NCBI GenBank assembly: GCA_027578815.1
Contig: JANBTH010000767.1
Span: 1 to 11,619, forward strand
Length of the DNA: 11,619 bases
Reading direction: 5' to 3'
Source of the DNA: Coemansia sp. RSA 1804
Lineage: Eukaryota > Kickxellomycota > Kickxellomycetes > Kickxellales > Kickxellaceae
In this document: piece after piece, positions 1-6,340 of the stretch
Layout of the letters: every line of letters begins with the position of its first letter
Position numbering within the stretch: position 1 is the stretch's first letter
The notes under the pieces: model-generated
What the model saw: only the letters and a program-made list of their open reading frames with translations
Databases searched by the model: none
Told to the model about the DNA's origin: nothing
Position numbers and translations under genes: made by a program

Positions 1-392
1 CCGTCGTCGAGGATCATGTTGAGCGGCTTGCCGTCCTTGAAGGCGCTGAGCGTCTGGTCAATGCACCACAGGTACTCCTCGTCAGTCTCGCCCTTCCACG
101 CAAACACCGGCACGCCGGTCGCTGCAATCGCTGCTGCCGCGTGGTCCTGGGTTGAGAAGATGTTGCACGAGCTCCATGCCACCTCTGCGCCAAGCGCCGT
201 CAGCGTCTCGATGAGAACCGCCGTCTGGATCGTCATGTGCAGACATCCCGCAATGCGCGCGCCCTTGAGCGGCTGCGATGGCCCGTACTTCTTGCGCAGG
301 TACATCAGACCCGGCATCTCGTTCTCCGACAGCTCAATGTCCTTGCGTCCCCACGCCGCCAGCGAGATATCTGCAACCTTGAAGTTTGACAT
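1..392 (-). CDS. SAH1: Adenosylhomocysteinase (S-adenosyl-L-homocysteine hydrolase), N-terminal part
   Basis: This cytosolic NAD-dependent enzyme splits S-adenosylhomocysteine into adenosine and homocysteine, relieving product inhibition of methyltransferases. The reading frame starts at the ATG in 390-392 (minus strand; A at -3) and runs off the left edge after 130 complete codons, about 30 percent of a usual 430-450 residue enzyme. The family hallmarks are visible: ADISLAAWGRKDIELSE near residues 7-23, the substrate-site block HMTIQTAVLIETL at residues 52-64, SSCNIFSTQDHAAAAIA at 74-90, and MILDD at 126-130, which holds the conserved active-site aspartate. The NAD-binding Rossmann part lies outside the window. 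No frameshift is seen. It is transcribed away from END3 across a 2.15 kb divergent spacer and has its own TATA box. The identification is very secure; only the 3' part is unseen. Confidence 0.97.
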   Translation of the reverse strand, partial: MSNFKVADISLAAWGRKDIELSENEMPGLMYLRKKYGPSQPLKGARIAGCLHMTIQTAVLIETLTALGAEVAWSSCNIFSTQDHAAAAIAATGVPVFAWKGETDEEYLWCIDQTLSAFKDGKPLNMILDD

Positions 393-567
393 GTTTTTGT
401 CTTGTATGTGAAAAAAGAGAGAAAAGACTGGCGAGCAAGCAGTGCGTTGTACCTGTTCGAAAAAAAAAGATGAAGAAAGAAAGAAAAAAACTATCTGCTA
501 GTGAAAAAAGGGGGAAAAAGAAAACAAAAGATTGCGCTGCTGCTCCAGAACGGGGCCTGGCTGCAGC

Positions 568-574
568 TTTTATA
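568..574 (-). promoter_or_regulatory. TATA box of SAH1
   Basis: Read on the minus strand, the sequence is GATATAAAAG, a textbook TATAAAA. It lies about 176 bases upstream of the SAH1 start codon. Between it and the ATG the minus strand is rich in C and T (about 400-530), as expected for a fungal core promoter and 5' leader. Function is inferred from sequence and position alone. Confidence 0.6.
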
Positions 575-827
575 TCCCACCGTTCCTTGCTTGGTTTGTT
601 TCGATCCCATTCCACCAAGCGAAAAGAAAAAAGAAGTGCCAGACGGTAAATGCTTGGCTAATTTTTCTTCCTCCTCTCTCTCCCTGCCGAGTGTGCAGGC
701 TCGAAGAACGAATGGGCTTGAAGCTCACTCGTGGATTATCACAGCTGGTTAATGTGAATTGTTACTTCCTCCCGTCCCATTCACGCTTGCCTTTTCCTTC
801 TTTTCCCCCCTTATCCTCGGAGCGAGG

Positions 828-861
828 CCAATCAGCATCCGCCAAAGTCTTGTTCCATTGG
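828..861. promoter_or_regulatory. Pair of oppositely oriented CCAAT boxes
   Basis: CCAATCA occurs on the plus strand at 828-834 and CCAAT on the minus strand at 857-861 (seen as ATTGG), about 25 bases apart. A further plus-strand CCAATCA is at 1220-1226. These match the core site of the fungal HAP (NF-Y-type) complex. They lie 435-470 bases upstream of the SAH1 ATG, so SAH1 is the likelier target. CCAAT is short and occurs by chance; the pairing is what makes it worth noting. Confidence 0.3.
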
Positions 862-993
862 GGGCGACATAAAAAAGGGGAAAAAGCTGCATTTTCCATT
901 TCGTTCACTTGATTGTGGAAAATATAGAGGCAATCATGGCTTTTCCTTTTTTAATTCGCAAAACCGAGACGAGAGCCTAATTTTTGGCTTATT

Positions 994-1030
994 TTCCTCG
1001 CTGTTCTCGTGGAGCCGAGGAAGACGAGAA
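994..1030. repeat. Two interlocked 7-bp inverted repeats
   Basis: TTCCTCG at 994-1000 is complementary to CGAGGAA at 1016-1022, and TTCTCGT at 1004-1010 is complementary to ACGAGAA at 1024-1030. The arms alternate (A, B, A', B'), so both stems could form together only as an H-type pseudoknot in RNA, or they are alternative hairpins. At the DNA level they are repeated TTCTCG/CGAGAA-like sites and could be protein-binding motifs. The complementarity is seen directly; any function is inference. Confidence 0.45.
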
Positions 1031-1550
1031 AAGAGCCCCCTTCCTCGTTACGGGCAAAGGATCCCCCCGCGTGGCGGAACTGACTGGCTCTGATTTCGTG
1101 GCTCACCGGCCCGTGATAACGCAGCGTCATCAAATTAGGTCACTCTCCGTGCACAATAACATGAACGGCGGGATGCTGTGCTTTGTGACGATACCAGTGT
1201 GATTCTCCTTCTTTCCCCTCCAATCATCAGTCAGCTAACAACCTCCCGCCCCCAAATTTTTGTCCAAAGCAAACTCCCTTTTTGATTCAGCGGGCTTTCC
1301 GTGTCTGTTGTCATCTCGCTTCCTTTGTGTGTTTCCCGCACTGGCAAACGAAGGCCTTGTTGTTGGTATCATCCCATTTTCGCGCTTCCTAGATCGGGGG
1401 ATCGCGTGAGCAAAGGGATGGGAGCATCACACGGCCTAAATTTCTGTCATCATCCACAGTCACACACTCTTTCCTACAACGGCAGCAGGGCCAAGTGATA
1501 TGGCATGGAGACTGGCAATGGCGATATTAGACGGAGAAAACGTGGCATTG

Positions 1551-1644
1551 CGGAATATAAAGTCTTTTTTTTTCCAAAAATTTGATTTATTATCAACCGG
1601 GTATGTTGGGTCTACATCCAGAGCCCCACGGAATATAAAGTCTT
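1551..1644. repeat. 16-bp direct repeat flanking the left inverted-repeat arm
   Basis: CGGAATATAAAGTCTT occurs identically at 1551-1566 and 1629-1644. The bases on either side differ, so the match is exactly 16 bp. The 62 bases between the copies (1567-1628) are precisely the left arm of the inverted repeat described for 1567-2197. The arrangement looks like a target-site duplication around a small insertion, or the product of a local rearrangement. Confidence 0.7.
1567..1628 (+). repeat. Left inverted-repeat arm
   Basis: A 62-base arm starts with seven T followed by CCAAAAA and ends with AGAGCCCCA. It is bounded on both sides by the 16-bp direct repeat. The core from 1583 differs at five positions from the reverse complement of the right arm. 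Confidence 0.75.
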
Positions 1645-1686
1645 GTCTACCCTATGTATTCTGAATTCGGGCAAATTAACAAATAA

Positions 1687-2094
1687 AATAGGAAATTACA
1701 CTACACGCGGTCTGGTTTCGAGCAATCAACAATTCTTGAAAACCCCCCAGTTCATGGGCTAGCTGTGTGGGAGATTTTCCGCGCTCATACTGAAGCAGTC
1801 CTGGATAACTCGATACTAACGCCTCAAGCAATGTTTGCACGCTGGAGGGAGATAGTGCTAGAACGTATTATTCACGATTTCTATGCTGCGCATAGCCACC
1901 CAAGCAACTCTTTTCAGGAAGGATGGCTCAATATCGACACCTCCTGGTTTCAGTTTGAACCAGGCGGAGCCAGTCAGCCAGACAAGTTGATTATTGCCCT
2001 TTCTTCTTTTCAACACGTTGCGTTACAGTCTCTCCGAGAACACACTTTCAACGCAAGTGGTCCAAACTGCCATCACCGCGTCTCCTTTTCATAA
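1687..2094 (+). pseudogene. Unrecognised reading frame inside the inverted repeats
   Basis: An uninterrupted frame runs from just after a stop (TAA at 1684-1686) to a TAA at 2092-2094, giving 135 codons. The first ATG is at 1831, which would leave only 87 residues, so the frame is either an exon lacking its start or a truncated relic. The translation is protein-like and not low-complexity: it has four tryptophans in VWEIF, ARWREI, EGWLNI and TSWFQFEPG, and an amphipathic segment FARWREIVLERIIHDFY. I do not recognise the family and see no DDE-transposase, kinase or reverse-transcriptase signature. It lies wholly between the inverted-repeat arms, so it could be a remnant of the element's own gene or a captured host fragment. 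Whether it is expressed cannot be told from sequence. Confidence 0.35.
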
Positions 2095-2133
2095 ACTTTT
2101 CGTTTACTAGTATGATTTCAATCGGCAGAAAGT

Positions 2134-2197
2134 TGGGGCTCTAAATGTTGACCCAGCATACCCGATTGATAATAAATCAATTTTTTTTGGAAAAAAA
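2134..2197 (-). repeat. Right inverted-repeat arm
   Basis: Read on the minus strand it repeats the left arm: seven T, CC, eight A, TT, then GATTTATTATCAA and on to AGAGCCCCA. It begins about 40 bases after the stop of the enclosed reading frame. It ends in an A-run at 2197, followed by GGG. Confidence 0.75.
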
Positions 2198-2306
2198 GGG
2201 AAAAAGCCCGGGTCACCAACGACTCCAAACGACAGCTCATTATAGTCAGACTACGCTCAGAGCACGGCCGATTTGCATGAATCCCAAGCCTCAATGTATC
2301 TACCGC

Positions 2307-2345
2307 ATTGACTGATCTATTGATTGATTGATTGACTGATTATTG
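2307..2345. repeat. Short TTGA/CTGA tetranucleotide repeat
   Basis: About ten imperfect four-base units of the type ATTG/ACTG run across this stretch, with ATTGACTGAT at both 2307-2316 and 2331-2340. It is a minor microsatellite about 200 bases upstream of the END3 start. Confidence 0.6.
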
Positions 2346-2544
2346 CTTTCGTTTCTTGGCTTCCCTGCCTCCACAAAGAGAGTGTGTTTGAGTAACTACT
2401 TATTTCTCCTTCTCCTCCCTTCTTCTCTGTATTGATAGCACCCTCCTTGTATTTTTCTTTTTCTTTTACTCATCTGTTTGTACACCAACCAATCCAGGCG
2501 AATCAGCGCTCTTTTTTACCTACTCTTCTATCTGCTCATCTCAC
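2346..2544 (+). promoter_or_regulatory. Pyrimidine-rich END3 promoter and leader
   Basis: From about 2346 to the END3 ATG the plus strand is strongly enriched in C and T (for example around 2400-2470), a common feature just upstream of fungal start codons. No consensus TATA box is evident. No upstream ATG lies in the last 65 bases before the start. The exact transcription start cannot be read from sequence. Confidence 0.4.
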
Positions 2545-3927
2545 ATGGAGTCGCTGACCCTAAGTTCCGAGGAGCGCAACCAGTACCAGCAACATTTCCT
2601 GAATGCAGGACCCGCGGATGGCAAGCTCGCAGGCCCCGTGGCACGGGCCAACCTTCTGCAGTCGGGGCTATCGAGCCACCAGCTGGGGGATATTTGGGAG
2701 CTAGCAGACATTGACAAGGACGGGGCACTTGATTTCGACGAGTACTGTATTGCACTAAAGATAGTGTTCTCTCTTCTCCATGGCAAGATTGGCAGCGTGC
2801 CCCCGGTTCTCCCGCCCGGCCTTATTCCGGAGACAAAGTACGCGTGCTTTGGGGCGTCCATGGTCGGCGGCGGAGTACAAGGAGCGGCCGTTACTCAGAG
2901 CCAGCATCAGAGTCAGAGCCCGGGCGTCGGTGGTAGTTCCGGTGCCGGTGCTCTGGAGTGGTACGTCCCCGGCGACGACAGGTCCCGGTACGAGTCCGTG
3001 TTTGCGCAGCATTCGCGCGGATCGTCCCACGTGCGCGCACTCGACGTGGACGGGTTTCTGAACTCGCTGGGAATCCCGCGCTCCGCGGTCTCCCAGGCAT
3101 GGGCGCTCGTCGATGTGCGCAAGTACCAGCAGCTCAATCTCGACCAGTTCGTCTACCTCCTCCACGTACTCAATGCGGTGCGTACGAGGGGCGCGCAGAT
3201 CCCGGCTACGCTTCCGTCGGCTGTGAAGGACAATATCTACAGATCGCTTAATCTCGATTCGGGACTAGGAGGAGCCGGGGAAGGAGGAAGCGGAAGTGGA
3301 AGGGGTTCTGCCGGTCTGGGCGACAGCTCGTATGGCCCTGCTGGCGGCGCCCATTCATATAGATACGGAAAGTCCTCGGTTTCGTCGTCCGTTCCAAACA
3401 GCCGCACTAACAAGGCCGGGCTGTATGGCGAAAAGTCAGGCAACGTGGCGTTGGCCGACAGTTATCTCTCAAAGCTAAAGTCATCCTCGACGTTTAAAAA
3501 CGAGGCCGGATCGAGGTACGCGTCGACCAGCAAGAACGCCGAGGAGGAGAAGCGGCTGCGTGCGGAGCTTGATGATCTGGACAGTGAGCTGCGGACGCTG
3601 AACCGCGAAGACGACCAGCAACAACAGGAACAGGAACAGAGGGGCGATTCCAGTGGTGATCGGGTCGGTCTGGAAGCAACGCTCAAGGAACTCGAACGAC
3701 TGCGGGACCAGAAGAAGGCTGAGAAGAAGCGTATTGAGGAGCAGATCAGGGATGGGACCAGTCCCGGCGATGCTGCTGAATCGGTGCAGGACATCAAGCA
3801 GACTGTGTACAAGCTCGAGGGCCATTTGTCATTTTTACTTTCCGAGAAGCGCGCTATGGATAGCTTTATTTCGTCGGCCAAGCAGGAGCTGCTTGATCTG
3901 CAGATGGAGCAGATCAAGCTCAAGTGA
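2545..3927 (+). CDS. END3: Actin cytoskeleton-regulatory complex protein End3 (EH-domain protein)
   Basis: End3 works with Pan1 and Sla1 at cortical actin patches in clathrin-mediated endocytosis. The 460-residue frame is intronless. An N-terminal EH domain (about residues 5-98) contains a full EF-hand calcium loop, D55-I-D-K-D-G-A-L-D-F-D-E66, then the family block around SVPPVLPPGLIPETKY (84-99). A Gly/Ser/Gln linker (about 103-137) leads to a second, degenerate EH domain (about 138-210, with WALVDVRKYQQLNLDQF). A Gly/Ser-rich linker (219-262) follows, and the C-terminus is heptad-like coiled coil (about 330-402 and 415-460) with a Gln/Glu run near 348-355. S. cerevisiae End3 is about 350 residues; the extra length is mostly linker. 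The start at 2545 fits because the EH domain begins at once, although the -3 base is C. The gene converges on the mannosyltransferase downstream. Confidence 0.95.
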   Translation: MESLTLSSEERNQYQQHFLNAGPADGKLAGPVARANLLQSGLSSHQLGDIWELADIDKDGALDFDEYCIALKIVFSLLHGKIGSVPPVLPPGLIPETKYACFGASMVGGGVQGAAVTQSQHQSQSPGVGGSSGAGALEWYVPGDDRSRYESVFAQHSRGSSHVRALDVDGFLNSLGIPRSAVSQAWALVDVRKYQQLNLDQFVYLLHVLNAVRTRGAQIPATLPSAVKDNIYRSLNLDSGLGGAGEGGSGSGRGSAGLGDSSYGPAGGAHSYRYGKSSVSSSVPNSRTNKAGLYGEKSGNVALADSYLSKLKSSSTFKNEAGSRYASTSKNAEEEKRLRAELDDLDSELRTLNREDDQQQQEQEQRGDSSGDRVGLEATLKELERLRDQKKAEKKRIEEQIRDGTSPGDAAESVQDIKQTVYKLEGHLSFLLSEKRAMDSFISSAKQELLDLQMEQIKLK

Positions 3928-4454
3928 TCTGGGTTGTTCCGCTTTTGTATTGCTTTTGCTTTTGCTCTCTATCGTGAATGAACAACAGCCGTCTTCAAAC
4001 CTATACTATATTATAATTGCCATCTCCCCCGCTCTCCAGAGACATGCCTAGCTACAAGGAGTGAAATGAGAAAAGAAAAAATCCCGCTTGATAACGCATG
4101 AAAAAACAAAAGAAATGAATGCTTCCTGGAACGACTAAAACAGATAGATGTCATAAAATGTAATTGATGAATGATCTGGGGACAATGTCAAAATACCTAA
4201 AGCATTTTGGACATATGCTACGCACTTTTATATGGTTTGCACGTATTTTTAGAAACAAATTTGACAGCATGGAAGCCGCCAAGAGGAGACACATAGAGAA
4301 AGAAAGACAAAAGATGCGTATTCGCACACCAGAGAGATCCTTGCTGAACAAAAAAAGGGACACGCACACCAAGAAACAATGATCCCGATCCATTCTTTCT
4401 TTCCTTGCCATCTCTATATCAGGTATAGGTTAGCTTGGGCTGTGTGCGGGACTG
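3928..4454. other. Convergent 3' spacer between END3 and the mannosyltransferase gene
   Basis: This AT-rich stretch of 527 bases must hold the 3' untranslated regions and poly(A) sites of both genes. A TA-rich run, TATACTATATTATAATTG at 4002-4019, suits the END3 end-formation region. Open frames on either strand at 4151-4411 are short, made of basic or aromatic residues without motifs, and are not supported as genes. Confidence 0.5.
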
Positions 4455-5720
4455 TCAGCTGGTGTCGACCTTTGCTGGATTGTAACGGTACTCAAACTCG
4501 GAGTTGTCAAGGATCTGCAGCAACCGCTCCTTGGCCATATTGTTGACCTTTGCAAAGCGGGTCTGGCAGGCGCTGCGGTACGTATATGACTTTCCAGGAT
4601 CGCAAACACATTTGGCATGCATGGCGGGGTCCCTTGGGCAATGCATGTTGCCCGGGTGCTTGTACCCGATGTCCTCAAACCAATGGACCTCGCTCTTCTT
4701 GAGCAGAAGCGCCGCGGCTATCGAGTGCACGGGCGCATCGCCCCAGCGCTCGTAGAAAAAGCCCTGCGCGTTGTCGAGATGGTTAAAGTACGACTCGTAT
4801 GCCTCGCTGCGGTACAGCGACAGGTCGACGATTTCAAAGTTGGACCAGAAGTGGCACAGGTTGTAGTGCCCGTCGGTGCCCATCACCCAGTTGGCCAGCG
4901 ACTGTGCGGGAAGAAGGTGCGTGTTGGCCTTGATCCACGTGCGCGTTGTGTTCCACAATGTCTCGACGGTCCGCCGGCCCTCGCGCGGCGCAATCGTGAA
5001 TCCGTACTTCATCCCGTTGTCGCGCATGTACACGAACGGATCATAGTCGATGTCGCAGTAGTACTCGACGTCGGGCTCCAGCCGCCAGTACCAGTCCAGC
5101 GAGCGCACCAGCGGATGCTTGTAGAACAGCCCCGACTGGAAGCGGCACATGAAGCGGTAGCTGAGACTGCCGCCGTACAGGTACCGGTTCTTGTTGACCT
5201 GGAGCTTCAGCTCGGTCTCCTCGGGCGTGACGCTGGGCGAGTAGTTCCAAAAGTTCTCGTCCAGGATCCCGTACCGCACCTCGTTCTTTGTGATCGCCGC
5301 AATGCCGTCGCGGAACTCCTGCGTGAAGTTCTGGTCGTTCAGCAGCACATAGGGGTACTTGAACCGCCTGTTGAACCGGTCCTCGAACATCCGCATGCTC
5401 TTGCGCAGCCCGTCCAGCTCGCTGTTGCGCACAAGAACAACAATCGCGCCGTTCACTCGCTCGCCGGGAGCCGGCTCGTCGTATGATATCCGCGCGGGCG
5501 GGAGCACGCCGACGCTCAGGTCCTCGGGGAGTTTGGCTGGGTTCGGCGACAGAACGTTCTTGAACGGAAGGTTGTTTGCCAGCGACGACGCCGGATTGGT
5601 CTCGAAGACCGTCGATGCAATGTGGAGCGTTGTGTACACGACCAGCACAACAAATACCAGAATCCCGAGCTTGTACATCCGGGCTGTGGGTTTGAACCCC
5701 GCAATTTGAGGAAAGCCCAT
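4455..5720 (-). CDS. Golgi alpha-1,2-mannosyltransferase, KRE2/MNT1 family (GT15)
   Basis: GT15 enzymes transfer mannose from GDP-mannose onto O-linked and N-linked glycans in the Golgi lumen. The 421-residue frame is complete and intronless and starts in a strong context (AAAAATGGGC on the minus strand). Residues 1-17 are a short basic cytosolic tail, about 18-35 a single membrane segment (LGILVFVVLVVYTTLHIA), and 40-85 a stem: a type II Golgi protein. The catalytic domain carries the family motifs YPYVLLNDQNFTQEF (122-136), YWRLEPDVEYYCDIDYD (211-227), YGFTI (239-243), HFWSNFEI (290-297, whose Glu is the proposed nucleophile in the family) and FFYERWGDAPVHSIA (321-335). Sequons are at N131 and N257. 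Cysteines at 361, 371, 373 and 385 probably form disulphides. Family assignment is secure; which paralogue (KRE2, KTR or YUR1 type) cannot be fixed. Confidence 0.95.
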   Translation of the reverse strand: MGFPQIAGFKPTARMYKLGILVFVVLVVYTTLHIASTVFETNPASSLANNLPFKNVLSPNPAKLPEDLSVGVLPPARISYDEPAPGERVNGAIVVLVRNSELDGLRKSMRMFEDRFNRRFKYPYVLLNDQNFTQEFRDGIAAITKNEVRYGILDENFWNYSPSVTPEETELKLQVNKNRYLYGGSLSYRFMCRFQSGLFYKHPLVRSLDWYWRLEPDVEYYCDIDYDPFVYMRDNGMKYGFTIAPREGRRTVETLWNTTRTWIKANTHLLPAQSLANWVMGTDGHYNLCHFWSNFEIVDLSLYRSEAYESYFNHLDNAQGFFYERWGDAPVHSIAAALLLKKSEVHWFEDIGYKHPGNMHCPRDPAMHAKCVCDPGKSYTYRSACQTRFAKVNNMAKERLLQILDNSEFEYRYNPAKVDTS

Positions 5721-5764
5721 TTTTGGCAGAGTGCTGTCAATTGGCTCTAATTTCCTTTTGGCCG

Positions 5765-5800
5765 ATAGAACGTTCTATGGTTGTTTGTAAACGCGTTCTG
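5765..5800. promoter_or_regulatory. 14-bp perfect palindrome (HSE-like) and ACGCGT site upstream of the mannosyltransferase
   Basis: ATAGAACGTTCTAT at 5765-5778 is its own reverse complement and contains GAANNTTC, the arrangement of two heat-shock-factor half sites. Thirteen bases on, ACGCGT at 5791-5796 matches the MluI cell-cycle box and overlaps TTCTG, which starts another TTCnGAA-like unit. The palindrome is 44 bases upstream of the ATG at 5720, so it may lie in the promoter or the 5' leader. Regulation by these factors is inference. Confidence 0.4.
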
Positions 5801-6180
5801 AAATGCCGGTAAAGACGCCTTGAAATAGAAGAAAAGGAAAGAAGGAAAAGGCAAGAGAGGTTGAAGAGAAACACCTCTTCTCCAAGTTGGGGGCTCTGTT
5901 GGTGATATAGAATAAGAAGGAAAAAACGCAGACCACACGAGAACAGAAGTCAGTCTGAAAGGGGAAAATAAAGAGCAAAGCCGCGTGTATGGGCGTGTGC
6001 AAGAAGAAGAAACACAGGGAGAAATGGATTTTGATGAGGCTTCTCTTTCCAATCGCAGAAGCCGCCAGTAAAGAAAGGAGAGAGAGAAGGCAGTGCTACT
6101 ACTACTATTGCCAGACGCAAGGCCGCAGAGACGAAATAAAGGATGGAAAGGGGTCTGTGGCTCGCGAATGGAAGAACAAA
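5800..6180 (-). promoter_or_regulatory. Pyrimidine-rich upstream region of the mannosyltransferase gene
   Basis: On the gene's own (minus) strand this stretch is dominated by C and T (GA-rich as written), matching the tract before END3. Overlapping open frames on both strands are low-complexity products of this bias. No clear TATA box is visible; TCTATATC on the minus strand near 5903-5910 is the nearest candidate. Confidence 0.35.
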
Positions 6181-6230
6181 AACGAGTCTATGCGCTGTGC
6201 AGTGCTCTTCTGCGTAGTTCGGCTGGCAAC

Positions 6231-6340
6231 AAACAACGACAACAACAGCAACAAGCAAAACAAACAAAACAAACAAAACAAACAACAACAGAAGCGGGCG
6301 CAGAAACAATCGCAAACAAAGTATTTCTCTCTCTCTCTTT
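6231..6340. repeat. CAAAA/CAA simple repeat followed by a short TC run
   Basis: From 6231 to 6292 the plus strand is built of CAA and CAAAA units, including three near-identical nine-base units (CAAAACAAA) at 6256-6282. A short TC dinucleotide run follows at about 6325-6338. These are slippage-prone simple sequences in the divergent spacer. Confidence 0.7.

Larger units (their letters stand above)
393..1550. other. SAH1-proximal half of the divergent intergenic region
   Basis: No gene is supported here. The open frames in this stretch are short, low in complexity (runs of lysine or of phenylalanine and serine, depending on strand) and lack recognisable motifs. The stretch holds the SAH1 TATA box, the CCAAT pair and two interlocked inverted repeats at 994-1030. 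Pyrimidine-rich tracts at 661-690 and 765-815 look like ordinary fungal promoter DNA. Confidence 0.55.
1567..2197. mobile_element. Inverted-repeat-bounded module, candidate non-autonomous DNA transposon
   Basis: The left arm 1567-1628 and right arm 2134-2197 are reverse complements. Over the inner 46 bases (1583-1628 against 2134-2179) 41 match. The outer parts share the plan of seven T, CC, an A run of five or eight, then T. The arms enclose about 505 bases with a 135-codon open frame. The layout is that of a small transposon with terminal inverted repeats of about 62 bp, or of two copies of a short repeat in opposite orientation. No transposase motif is recognised and no target-site duplication flanks the whole unit; the only direct repeat flanks the left arm. 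The inverted repeat itself is certain, the mobile-element reading is inference. Confidence 0.55.

Noticed and set aside
597..612. tRNA B-box-like GTTTCGATCCC
   Set aside because: No matching T-stem, anticodon arm or acceptor stem could be built around it.
334..649. Overlapping open frames on both strands upstream of SAH1
   Set aside because: Low-complexity Lys/Arg or Phe/Ser translations produced by the C/T-rich promoter and leader of SAH1.
4617..5486. 289-codon open frame on the plus strand
   Set aside because: It is the antisense shadow of the well-supported GT15 mannosyltransferase; its Val/Leu/Arg-rich translation has no motif.
5685..5702. Possible tRNA B-box (GGTTCAAACCC on the minus strand)
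   Set aside because: It falls in the N-terminal codons of the mannosyltransferase and no cloverleaf can be drawn.
6231..6292. CRISPR-like repetition
   Set aside because: It is a slippage-type CAA/CAAAA microsatellite with no spacers.
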